Positions 53,719 to 64,000 of a DNA stretch of 64,000 nucleotides are shown here, in pieces. The translations under genes and the position numbers were made by a program. Below the pieces are notes generated by a model that had not been told where the DNA came from, ran no database searches, and worked only from the letters and a program-made list of their open reading frames with translations. This stretch comes from JBBSDP01 sp038240605 (GTDB lineage: Bacteria; Planctomycetota; Phycisphaerae; Tepidisphaerales; Tepidisphaeraceae): NCBI GenBank assembly GCA_038240605.1, contig JBBSDP010000003.1, positions 1 through 64,000 on the forward strand, written 5' to 3'. Each line of letters starts with the position of its first letter. The first letter of the stretch is position 1.

Positions 53719-53948
53719 GGTTCGCTACCTTGGTGTTATCGGACGAAGCCGAGGGGAAACTGTAAGGTCGGTCCCGCCCGCATTGCCGGCGTGGGAACGG
53801 GCTCCGAGAACGTCGTAAACGGGTTCCCGATGATCCGGGCGGCAGTTTATGCGCGGGCGGTGGGGAGTCAAACCCACGTCCCAGGCGACCGATTTGGCCG
53901 TTCCCCAGTAGGGCTGACCTTCTGTATAGAAGCGATGGAGGTTCCCCG

Positions 53949-56261
53949 ATGCCGCGCGTTGTCCTCGTAGCCCTGACCCTGCTCCTCCTCACAATTCAAT
54001 CGCTGGCCGCCCTGCCCGAGGGTCCGGCTCCCGCCCCTCTGCCGATTCCTCACGTTCCCGACCCGTTGCACGCATTCGTCTGGCGGAACTGGGATGTTGT
54101 CCCGACGGCGCGCATCGCCAAAGTCGTTGGCGCCAGCGAAGATCAGGTTCGCGACCTTGCCGAATCAATGGGCCTTGCGCCCGAGCATGCAATTTCTCGC
54201 GATCGTGAGGCGCGGCAATATCTGACCGTCATCCGGCGCAATTGGCACCTGCTCCCCTACGACCAACTGCTCACACTCCTGGACTGGCCGCAGGAACGAT
54301 TGGAAACAACACTTCGAGAGGATGATTTCCTCTGGATCAAGCTCGGATCGCTCAAGCCCCGATGTACGCCAATCCGATACGCGCCGCCGACGCCCGAGGC
54401 GCGACGTCGCGAAGCGCAAATCAAGGCGATCATTCAACAGGAGTTTGGAGATGAACTGAAACGCGATGCCGAGCCCCCGTTCGCGTTCCTCAAGCGATTT
54501 CGCGCGCCGGTCGAACATCCGGCGACGCTTCACACCACGACGCCCAATGCGCCCCCCGCCTTCCGGATGGCCTATTCATACTTCGCGGTCTACGGCGATC
54601 CATTGCTCGACCCAACGCTCGACCCCTACCCGGATGAGCTGTTACGCGAATTGTCCGGGCAGGGCGTGAATGCGGTCTGGCTGCACATCGTCCTCCGGCA
54701 GATGGCGCCGTCGGATCAGTTCCCCGAGTTCGGCCAGGGACACGAGCAACGGCTCGCCAGCCTTCGCAAACTCGTCGACCGAGCGGCGCGGTTCGGCATT
54801 GGCATCTACCTCTACCTCAATGAGCCGCGCGCTATGCCGGCGGAGTTTTTCAAAGCCCGCCCGCAACTCGCCGGAGTACACGAAGCCGACTACGTCGCGA
54901 TGTGCACCTCAATGCCCGAGGTTCGCCGCTGGATGTCGAACTCGCTCACGTACGTCTTTGCGAACACGCCGGGGCTCGCGGGCGTTTTCACTATTACCGC
55001 TTCGGAGAACCTGACGAACTGTGCCTCACATGGCCAGCTCCATTCCTGCCCGCACTGCAAGAGCCGTGGCGGCGATGAGATCATCGCGGAGGTGAATTCC
55101 ACGATCGTCGAAGGTGTGCACCGCGGCAATGCAAAGGCGAACGTGATCGTCTGGGACTGGGGTTGGCCCGAAGATTGGACGCCATCGATCATCCTTCGGT
55201 TGCCGCGCGCGTCGTCATTCATGTCGGTAAGCGAATGGGGAATGCCGCTGCGGCGCGGCGGGGTGGCGAGCACGGTTGGAGAATATTCGATCTCCGCCGT
55301 CGGACCGGGCGCAAGGGCTAAGGAGCACTGGCGTCTGGCCCGGGACGCGGGGCTCTCGACGATTGCCAAAGTGCAGTTGAACAATTCCTGGGAGCTCTCC
55401 GCCGTTCCATGGATTACCGTGCCGGATCTCGTCGCCCGGCATTGCGAGGGACTGCGGGCGGCAAATGTCAACGGCCTCATGCTCAGTTGGACACTGGGCG
55501 GATATCCGTCCCCCAACCTGCGCATCGCCCGGCGGATGCTTGACGAAAACCCGGCGCCAACGCGCGATCAGATCCTCGACGACTTGGCGCGGGAACGTTA
55601 CGGCCCCGATGGCGTCGCACCCGCACGCCGGGCGTGGGCGCACTTCAGCCAGGCGTTCGAGCAGTATCCGTTCGATGCCGGCGTGATCTACACCTGTCCG
55701 GTGCAATATGGCCCCGCGAACCTGCTGTACGCGAAGCCGACCGGCTACCGCGCCACGATGGTTGGCTTTCCCTACGACGACCTCAATTCCTGGCGCGGCC
55801 CGTACCCCGCGGAAACGTTTCAACACCAGTTCGATCAGATCGCGACGCAATGGCAGAGCGGCCTGGAAGAACTCGCCAAAGCGCTCCCCACCAACCGCCC
55901 CGAAACGCGGACGGACATGGCGATGGCGCGAGCGGCCCAACTACATTTTCGAGCGGTGGCCGCCCAAGCGCGATTCGTCATCACGCGCAACGCGCTGGCG
56001 GCTCCGAACCTGGCCCCGGAGCGTCGTCGGGAGTTGCTGACCTCCATCCGCGCTACTTTGGAGGGCGAAATCGATTCGGCCAAATCGCTGTTCGCGCTGG
56101 CCCGGCAGGATTCGCGCATCGGATTCGAGGCGTCGAACCACTATTACTATCTGCCCCAGGATCTGGAAGAGAAAGTCCTCAACTGCCGCGACCTGCTGGA
56201 TCAATTTCCCCTGGTTGATGCGGCGGCTCCAGGTCCCCGCCCCGGTCAATCGGATAAATGA
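53949..56261 (+). CDS. Secreted TIM-barrel glycoside-hydrolase-like protein
   Basis: 770 residues with a signal peptide (LVALTLLLLTIQSLAALPEG). An N-terminal domain has a helix-turn-helix-like segment (ARIAKVVGASEDQVRDLAES). A barrel follows (about 195-540; GVNAVWLHIVLRQMAPSDQF, RFGIGIYLYLNEPRAMPAEF, GVFTITASENLTNC, NVIVWDWGWPEDW, GLMLSWTLGGYPSPN). Paired Cys residues (CPHC near 365) may bind metal. The helical C-terminus resembles the tail of alpha-glucuronidase or hexosaminidase-like enzymes. It probably acts on glycans outside the cell; the family is not certain. Confidence 0.7.
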   Translation: MPRVVLVALTLLLLTIQSLAALPEGPAPAPLPIPHVPDPLHAFVWRNWDVVPTARIAKVVGASEDQVRDLAESMGLAPEHAISRDREARQYLTVIRRNWHLLPYDQLLTLLDWPQERLETTLREDDFLWIKLGSLKPRCTPIRYAPPTPEARRREAQIKAIIQQEFGDELKRDAEPPFAFLKRFRAPVEHPATLHTTTPNAPPAFRMAYSYFAVYGDPLLDPTLDPYPDELLRELSGQGVNAVWLHIVLRQMAPSDQFPEFGQGHEQRLASLRKLVDRAARFGIGIYLYLNEPRAMPAEFFKARPQLAGVHEADYVAMCTSMPEVRRWMSNSLTYVFANTPGLAGVFTITASENLTNCASHGQLHSCPHCKSRGGDEIIAEVNSTIVEGVHRGNAKANVIVWDWGWPEDWTPSIILRLPRASSFMSVSEWGMPLRRGGVASTVGEYSISAVGPGARAKEHWRLARDAGLSTIAKVQLNNSWELSAVPWITVPDLVARHCEGLRAANVNGLMLSWTLGGYPSPNLRIARRMLDENPAPTRDQILDDLARERYGPDGVAPARRAWAHFSQAFEQYPFDAGVIYTCPVQYGPANLLYAKPTGYRATMVGFPYDDLNSWRGPYPAETFQHQFDQIATQWQSGLEELAKALPTNRPETRTDMAMARAAQLHFRAVAAQARFVITRNALAAPNLAPERRRELLTSIRATLEGEIDSAKSLFALARQDSRIGFEASNHYYYLPQDLEEKVLNCRDLLDQFPLVDAAAPGPRPGQSDK

Positions 56262-56397
56262 AGCCGTAATAAAAGAACAACGTTGCCACGATCGTATTGA
56301 ACCAAACAAATTTGCGATGCCATGATTTTTCCACGTTGGGGACGATCGTGTCGACGCGATAGCATCGGCCGAGATGGCGGACGATGGCAACGTGCAT
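56179..56397 (-). CDS. Possible small single-helix membrane protein
   Basis: 72 codons from ATG 56397 with a plausible helix (FVWFNTIVATLFFYYGFIYP) and a basic flank (VPNVEKSWHRK). The stop lies inside the opposite-strand gene (83 bases shared), and the other strand at the 5' side carries part of another ORF. It may be a gene or chance; reported because the helix and flanking residues look protein-like and the base composition is lower in GC. Confidence 0.3.
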   Translation of the reverse strand: MHVAIVRHLGRCYRVDTIVPNVEKSWHRKFVWFNTIVATLFFYYGFIYPIDRGGDLEPPHQPGEIDPAGRGS

Positions 56398-56799
56398 TTT
56401 TCCGGACCCGATGGCACGATCTCCGCGGCCTCCCTCACCTGGGGCGACCCGGACTTTGGTGACGAGAGCGGCGACATCGACTAGGAGCCGGGCCTCAACC
56501 GCATTCGTCTCCTGGCGGTGATCGGGGCGATCTTCGGGGTGCTTGGTCTGCTCTCGATCCCTCTCGGTCCCAATTACTTCCATCAGGGCTCCACGCTGGG
56601 CGACGCCGACGTTCCCTTGCTCAGCACCCCCGTCCAGAACACCTCGAGCGCCGCGATGTGGTTTCTGATCTCAACGGGGGCGGGGAGCGGCCTTGCGCTT
56701 CTGCTGTTCCTCTCGAGCGTGGCGGTGATGCGTTCAGATCGTCTGGGCCGCGCTGGTCGAGCGGGGTTGTTGCTCTTCTATCGGAATTTTGCACATTGA
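56374..56799 (+). pseudogene. Small two-helix membrane protein interrupted by an in-frame TAG
   Basis: ATG 56374 opens an acidic 36-residue segment (MADDGNVHFSGPDGTISAAS and ending GDESGDID) that stops at TAG 56482-56484. The same frame continues without a break as EPGLNRIRLLAVIGAIFGVL, a first helix, and AMWFLISTGAGSGLALLLFL, a second helix, to 56799. The whole reads as one protein of about 140 residues with an amber codon between its soluble head and first helix. Alternatively two separate genes, the second from GTG 56518. Function unknown; it lies just before the act operon. Confidence 0.45.
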
Positions 56800-56903
56800 C
56801 CGTCTTTCCTCCGTGCTCCTAGATTCGCGCTCGACGGGTCACACTCGTGGACGCGCGCGACGTGCCGCGATGCTTCGAGCGACCTTATCGAAAGCAACCG
56901 GCG

Positions 56904-57563
56904 ATGGCGCAGCTCTTCCATCCGCGCTCCAACGCACTGTCCAGGGCCAGCATCTTCGGTGCGGTCTTGCTCCTGGGAGGACTGGGATGGGTGGCATCGG
57001 AAGTCGAGCGGTCGCCCTACGTGACCGCGGTTGGCGTGCCGCGGCAGCAGCCTGTGCAGTTCAGTCACGAGCACCACGTGCGCGGGCTGGGCATCGATTG
57101 CCGGTATTGCCACACGTCGGTCCAGGATTCGTCGTTCGCGGGCATCCCGCCGACAAAAATCTGCATGAGCTGCCACTCGCAAATCTGGACCAACGCGGCG
57201 CTGCTTGAGCCGGTGCGGGAGAGCTGGCGGACGGGACGGCCGATCGAGTGGACCCGCGTCAACAACCTGCCTGACTTTGTTTACTTCAATCACGATATTC
57301 ATGTCGCGAAGGGCGTTGGCTGCTCGACGTGTCACGGCCGCGTCGACCAGATGCGCCTGACCTCCGCGGCGGCGACGCTCCAGATGGAATGGTGCCTCAA
57401 CTGCCACCGCGAGCCGCAACGCTACCTCCGCCCGCGCTCGGAGATCTTCAACATGGAGTGGACGCCGCCGGCCGACCAGCTTGACCGCGGTGCGGAGCTG
57501 GCCGGGCTCTATCACGTGGCGAACCCGCAACTGATGCAGAATTGCTCGGTGTGCCACAGGTGA
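56904..57563 (+). CDS. actA: Alternative complex III subunit A, pentaheme cytochrome c
   Basis: 219 residues from ATG 56904 (MAQLFHPRSNALSRASIFGA) with an N-terminal anchor helix. Five CxxCH motifs: CRYCH, CMSCH, CSTCH, CLNCH, CSVCH, plus distal His residues (SHEHHVRG, FNHDIHVAKG). ActA takes electrons from the iron-sulfur subunit and passes them to ActE or a carrier on the outer face. First gene of an act operon with the usual order; next start 3 bases after the stop. Confidence 0.95.
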   Translation: MAQLFHPRSNALSRASIFGAVLLLGGLGWVASEVERSPYVTAVGVPRQQPVQFSHEHHVRGLGIDCRYCHTSVQDSSFAGIPPTKICMSCHSQIWTNAALLEPVRESWRTGRPIEWTRVNNLPDFVYFNHDIHVAKGVGCSTCHGRVDQMRLTSAAATLQMEWCLNCHREPQRYLRPRSEIFNMEWTPPADQLDRGAELAGLYHVANPQLMQNCSVCHR

Positions 57564-57566
57564 GCG

Positions 57567-60811
<3,245 letters not shown>

Positions 60812-60815
<4 letters not shown>

Positions 60816-62215
60816 TCAGCACCTCCAGGGAGGCGGTCCGAACCGAGATTCCCGTCCTGCGACGGCGGCACACGTATGGCTCGGTGGGCGAGCGGATCAG
60901 CGCGATCATCTTCGGGCCCGCGCCGTTCGGCTGGTACCTGGGTCTAGGCGTCGCGATGCTGTTCATCGGCGTGCTGACGTACTCCGTCTGGTACTTGATT
61001 TACCAGGGCGTTGGGATCTGGGGCATCAACATTCCGGTCGCATGGGGGTTCGCGATCGTCAACTTCGTCTGGTGGATCGGGATCGGCCACGCCGGCACGT
61101 TTATCTCCGCGATGCTGCTGCTGATGCGGCAAAACTGGCGGACGAGCATCAATCGCTTCGCCGAGGCGATGACCCTCTTCGCCGTCGCCTGCGCGGGGAT
61201 GTTCCCGCTGCTGCACCTGGGGCGCATCTGGGTCTTCTACTGGCTCTTTCCCTATCCGAACGTGATGCGGCTGTGGCCGCAGTTCCGCAGCCCGCTGGTC
61301 TGGGACGTCTTCGCGGTGAGCACCTATTTCACGGTCTCGCTCATCTTCTGGTACGTCGGCCTGATCCCGGACCTCGCGACCCTGCGCGACCGCGCGCCCA
61401 ACCGCCTTGCGAAGATGGCCTACGGCGTGCTCGCGCTGGGATGGCGCGGCGCCTCGCGCCACTGGCAGCGCTATCAGACCGCCTACCTGCTCCTCGCTGG
61501 GCTGGCGGCGCCGTTGGTCGTGTCGGTCCACAGCGTCGTCGGTATGGACTTCGCCGCCGCAATCGTCCCCGGATGGCATACGACGATCATGCCCCCCTAC
61601 TTCGTCGCCGGCGCCATCTTCTCCGGCTTCGCGATGGTGCTCACGCTCGCGATCCCGCTGCGGGCGGTCTACCGCCTGCACGATTTCATCACCATCAAGC
61701 ACATCGACAACTGCGGAAAGCTGATGCTCGTGACCGGGCTGATCGTCGCCTACGGCTACGCCGCCGAGCTGTTCATGGGGTGGTACAGCGGCGACACGTT
61801 CGATTGGTACTTGAACCTCAACCGCCTCGCCGGGCCGTACGGCTGGTCGTATTGCACGATCATCGTTTGCAACGTGCTCGTCGCGCAGTTCCTCTGGTTC
61901 CGGCGCGTGCGGCAGAACGTGCCGCTGATGTTCCTGATCTCCATCCTCGTGCAGGTCGGGATGTGGACCGAGCGGTTCGTGGTCGTGATCGTGAGCCTCC
62001 ACCGCGACTATGTTCCGTCCGCCTGGGGCATGTACGCCCCGACGAAGTACGACTGGTCCACGCTACTGGGAACGATCGGATTCTTCCTGGCCTGTTTCCT
62101 GCTCTTCTGTCGAATCTTGCCCGTGATTTCGATTGCCGAGATGCGCGAACTGGTTCGCGCAACCCACGGCGGCACGCGCCCGCCGGAGGATTTCGAGCCC
62201 AAGTATGCCAAGTAG
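60812..62215 (+). CDS. actC: Alternative complex III subunit C, NrfD-like quinol-binding membrane protein
   Basis: 467 residues, about ten helices, polysulfide-reductase NrfD family. The start ATG 60812 overlaps the actB stop and has GGAGAGGAG upstream. Features include the quinol-site region FVWWIGIGHAGTFISAMLLL, VHSVVGMDFAAAIVPGWHTT and the WTERFVVV motif. It oxidises menaquinol or ubiquinol next to the Fe-S subunit and may contribute to proton translocation. It overlaps actD by 11 bases. Confidence 0.95.
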
Positions 62216-62750
62216 AACGCGTCCCGACATCTACGGCATCACCGCTGAATTCGACAGCGCCGAAGCGGTGCTCGAAGCCGCGCACCAGGTCCGAGCCGCC
62301 GGCTACCGCCGGGCCGAAGCCTACACGCCCTTCGCGGTCCAGGGACTGCCCGAAGCGCTGGGTTTTCACCGCACGGGCCTGCCGGTGATCGTGCTGACGT
62401 TTGGCATTTTCGGCGCGATCGCCGGCTTCTTCATGCTCTGGTTCGCCAACGTGGTGAGCTATCCGTGGAATATCGGTGGCCGTCCGCCCAACAGTTGGCC
62501 CGCCTTCGTTCCCATCACCTTCGAGCTGGGCGTGTTGGGCGCCGGGGTCTCGGCGCTCGTCGGCATGCTGGCCCTCAACCGCCTGCCGATGCCGTACCAC
62601 CCGCTATTCAACGTGGAGCGTTTCGAGCTGGCGAGCCAAAACCGATTTTTCATCTGCATCGAGTCGGCCGATGCGCAATTCAACCGCGACGCCACGCGCG
62701 CCTTCCTCGAATCCCTCCGCCCGCTGGCGGTGACGGAGGTGCCGTGGTGA
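62205..62750 (+). CDS. actD: Alternative complex III subunit D (DUF3341)
   Basis: 181 residues from ATG 62205. A cytoplasmic alpha/beta head (IYGITAEFDSAEAVLEAAHQ, AYTPFAVQGLPEALG) is followed by two helices (about 58-80 and 100-125) and a tail with MPYHPLFNVERFELASQNRF, the family signature. It is a structural subunit bridging the membrane part. Its stop overlaps the GTG of actE. Confidence 0.93.
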   Translation: MPSRTRPDIYGITAEFDSAEAVLEAAHQVRAAGYRRAEAYTPFAVQGLPEALGFHRTGLPVIVLTFGIFGAIAGFFMLWFANVVSYPWNIGGRPPNSWPAFVPITFELGVLGAGVSALVGMLALNRLPMPYHPLFNVERFELASQNRFFICIESADAQFNRDATRAFLESLRPLAVTEVPW

Positions 62751-63418
62751 GTGGCGCGTCAGCCAATCCCCGCCCCGCGTCCCCGCATCGCCGCGTCTCC
62801 GCGTCAGCCGAGAACCAGCGACGCGTTATCGCGCTCCTTTTCCTGGCCACCCTCACGGCGATGATCGGCTGCAAGCCCTCCCACAACATGGAGCGCCAGC
62901 CGTACTACCGCCCCTACACGCCAACTGATTCGTTCGTGGATGGGATGTCGGAGCGCCCGCTCGTGGCGGGCGTGGTGCCCCGGCCGGCCGACCATTCGCC
63001 CGGGATTCCGTACGTCGCGGTCCGCGCCGTTGGGCCTGCCGGTTACGACCGCGTCGCCGCGACCCGCGATATTCCCTTCCCGATCACGCCCGATTCGCTG
63101 GCGCGCGGGCAACTGCTCTATCGCGTCTATTGCTCCATCTGTCACGGCCGGCTCGGCAATGGCGAAGGGATGATCGTCCAGCGCGGGCTGACGCCACCAC
63201 CATCGTTCCACCTGGAGCGAATCCGCAGTGCTCCCGACGCCCATTACTACGAGGTGATCACCAACGGCTACGGCGCGATGTTCAGCTACAGCGAGCGCAT
63301 TGCGCCTGACGACCGATGGCGCGTCGTCGCGTACGTGCGCGCCCTGCAAGCCGGCGTGGAACGCGCGCCGGCCCTGACCGACGAGGATCGAAGAACGCTC
63401 GCCGGGCTGAGACCATGA
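62747..63418 (+). CDS. actE: Alternative complex III subunit E, monoheme cytochrome c lipoprotein
   Basis: 223 residues from GTG 62747 (GTGA overlap with actD). The first 25 residues are repeat-like Arg/Ser/Pro sequence, followed by a lipoprotein signal (LFLATLTAMIGC). A single CSICH heme site (about residue 130) is followed by NGYGAMFSYSERI with the probable Met ligand and a helical end. It is lipid-anchored on the outer face and passes electrons to the oxidase or a cupredoxin. ATGA overlap with actF. Confidence 0.93.
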   Translation: MSGASANPRPASPHRRVSASAENQRRVIALLFLATLTAMIGCKPSHNMERQPYYRPYTPTDSFVDGMSERPLVAGVVPRPADHSPGIPYVAVRAVGPAGYDRVAATRDIPFPITPDSLARGQLLYRVYCSICHGRLGNGEGMIVQRGLTPPPSFHLERIRSAPDAHYYEVITNGYGAMFSYSERIAPDDRWRVVAYVRALQAGVERAPALTDEDRRTLAGLRP

Positions 63419-64000
63419 ACGAATCGCTTCGACAGCTTGACCCGCTCGAAACCGCCCGGCGCGCCGCGCTCTGGGCAGGCGGCGCGGGACTGCTGGCCGG
63501 CGTCATCGGCTGGATTGTCGAGCCGGGGCAGTTCTACCGCTCCTACCTCGAGGCGTATCTGCTCTGGATCGGACTCACGCTCGGCTGCATGGCGCTGGTG
63601 ATGCTCCACCATCTGGCCGGCGGCGACTGGGGCCTGTGCGTCCGCCGGTTTGCTGAAAGCGCGGCGATGGTCATGCCGCTCATGATCATCCTGTTCATCC
63701 CGATCGCGCTGGGCCTCCATTACCTCTATCCCTGGGCACGGCCAGAAGAAGTCGCGCGCGATGCGGTGCTGCGGCACAAGCGGCCGTACCTCTACGAGGG
63801 GTTCTTCCTGCTTCGCGCGGCCGTGTACGCGGCCATTTGGCTCCTGCTGGCCTGGCGCCTCTGGCGCGGTTCGCTCGATCTGGACGGCGCGCGCGACTCG
63901 CGCCTCGTCGAGCGCCTTCATTCGACTAGCGCCGTCGGACTGCTTGCTTATTTCGTGACCATGAGTTTGGCGACGGTGGACTGGATCATGTCGCGCGAGC
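63415..64000 (+). CDS. actF: Alternative complex III subunit F, NrfD-like membrane protein (cut by window end)
   Basis: The first 195 residues are visible: MNESLRQLDPLETARRAALW, then helices including AGLLAGVIGWIVEPGQFYRS, YLEAYLLWIGLTLGCMALVM and MPLMIILFIPIALGLHYLYP. ActF is the second membrane subunit, related to ActC. The reading is open to the window edge with no stop. Start from the ATGA overlap with actE. Confidence 0.92.
   Translation, partial: MNESLRQLDPLETARRAALWAGGAGLLAGVIGWIVEPGQFYRSYLEAYLLWIGLTLGCMALVMLHHLAGGDWGLCVRRFAESAAMVMPLMIILFIPIALGLHYLYPWARPEEVARDAVLRHKRPYLYEGFFLLRAAVYAAIWLLLAWRLWRGSLDLDGARDSRLVERLHSTSAVGLLAYFVTMSLATVDWIMSRE

Noticed and set aside
53845..53900. tRNA/tmRNA-like 3' end on the minus strand (GGACGTGGGTTTGACTCCCC)
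   Set aside because: The T-arm does not close with a seven-base loop, no anticodon or acceptor partner is found within range, and the only room for a tmRNA body is inside the adjacent signal-peptide gene.

Overview
The window is bacterial chromosome, GC-rich (roughly 60-65% by eye). It looks like a member of the Planctomycetota, most likely class Phycisphaerae (a Tepidisphaerales-like relative). The reasons are a PVC-type heme-binding dehydrogenase with the CxxCH/HEAT layout, a PEP-CTERM remnant, an N-terminal zinc-ribbon hypothetical typical of the phylum, an alternative complex III (act) operon plus an A2-type cytochrome oxidase cluster, and dispersed low-complexity repeats. The lineage is inferred from gene style only; there is no rRNA gene in the window.

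Layout. 1-3.3 kb: transposase tail, zinc-ribbon hypothetical, fusA. 3.9-8.6 kb: a degenerate ParA-like protein, a ParA ATPase with a C-terminal glycogen-binding-like domain, a heptamer repeat array, and a CapD-type sugar nucleotide dehydratase carrying a repeat-derived in-frame insertion. 9.1-12.5 kb: fumC, a Fic AMP-transferase, a TPR lipoprotein. 12.7-23.0 kb: aa3-type cytochrome c oxidase biogenesis cluster (cupredoxin, ctaC, ctaD, ctaA, ctaB, second cupredoxin, ctaE, subunit IV), an orphan ABC ATPase, and an ArsR-type repressor. 23.2-33.4 kb: an accessory region that starts at the 3' end of a tRNA-Ala(CGC) gene and is flanked by two copies of a roughly 190-bp repeat. It holds a GIY-YIG nuclease, a transposase fragment, a coupled pair of very large secreted/membrane proteins (beta-helix protein and PVC cytochrome), a PEP-CTERM pseudogene, a secreted propeller and an AbiEii fragment.

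33.4-38.4 kb: caspase-like peptidase, PQQ-type propeller, alpha/beta hydrolase, isoprenylcysteine methyltransferase-like protein, and infC with an AUU start. 38.7-46.3 kb: an overlapping signalling operon (PhcB-like methyltransferase, membrane histidine kinase, receiver-kinase hybrid, receiver-GGDEF-EAL protein) divergent from a FadL-type porin. This is a candidate fatty-acid-methyl-ester quorum-sensing system with a cyclic-di-GMP output, and it is the most interesting module here. 46.4-49.1 kb: small HEPN-like and unknown accessory genes, one frameshifted. 49.3-53.7 kb: thrS, a two-helix membrane protein with a repeat insertion, eno. 53.9-56.8 kb: secreted TIM-barrel-like protein and an interrupted small membrane gene. 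56.9-64.0 kb: actABCDEF (alternative complex III), with actF running off the window.

Together the act operon (quinol to cytochrome c or cupredoxin) and the cta cluster (terminal oxidation, with heme A synthesis enzymes) describe a complete aerobic respiratory route, in which all three core oxidase subunits carry unusually large insertions. Housekeeping translation genes (fusA, infC, thrS) and central metabolism genes (fumC, eno) lie scattered between accessory blocks.
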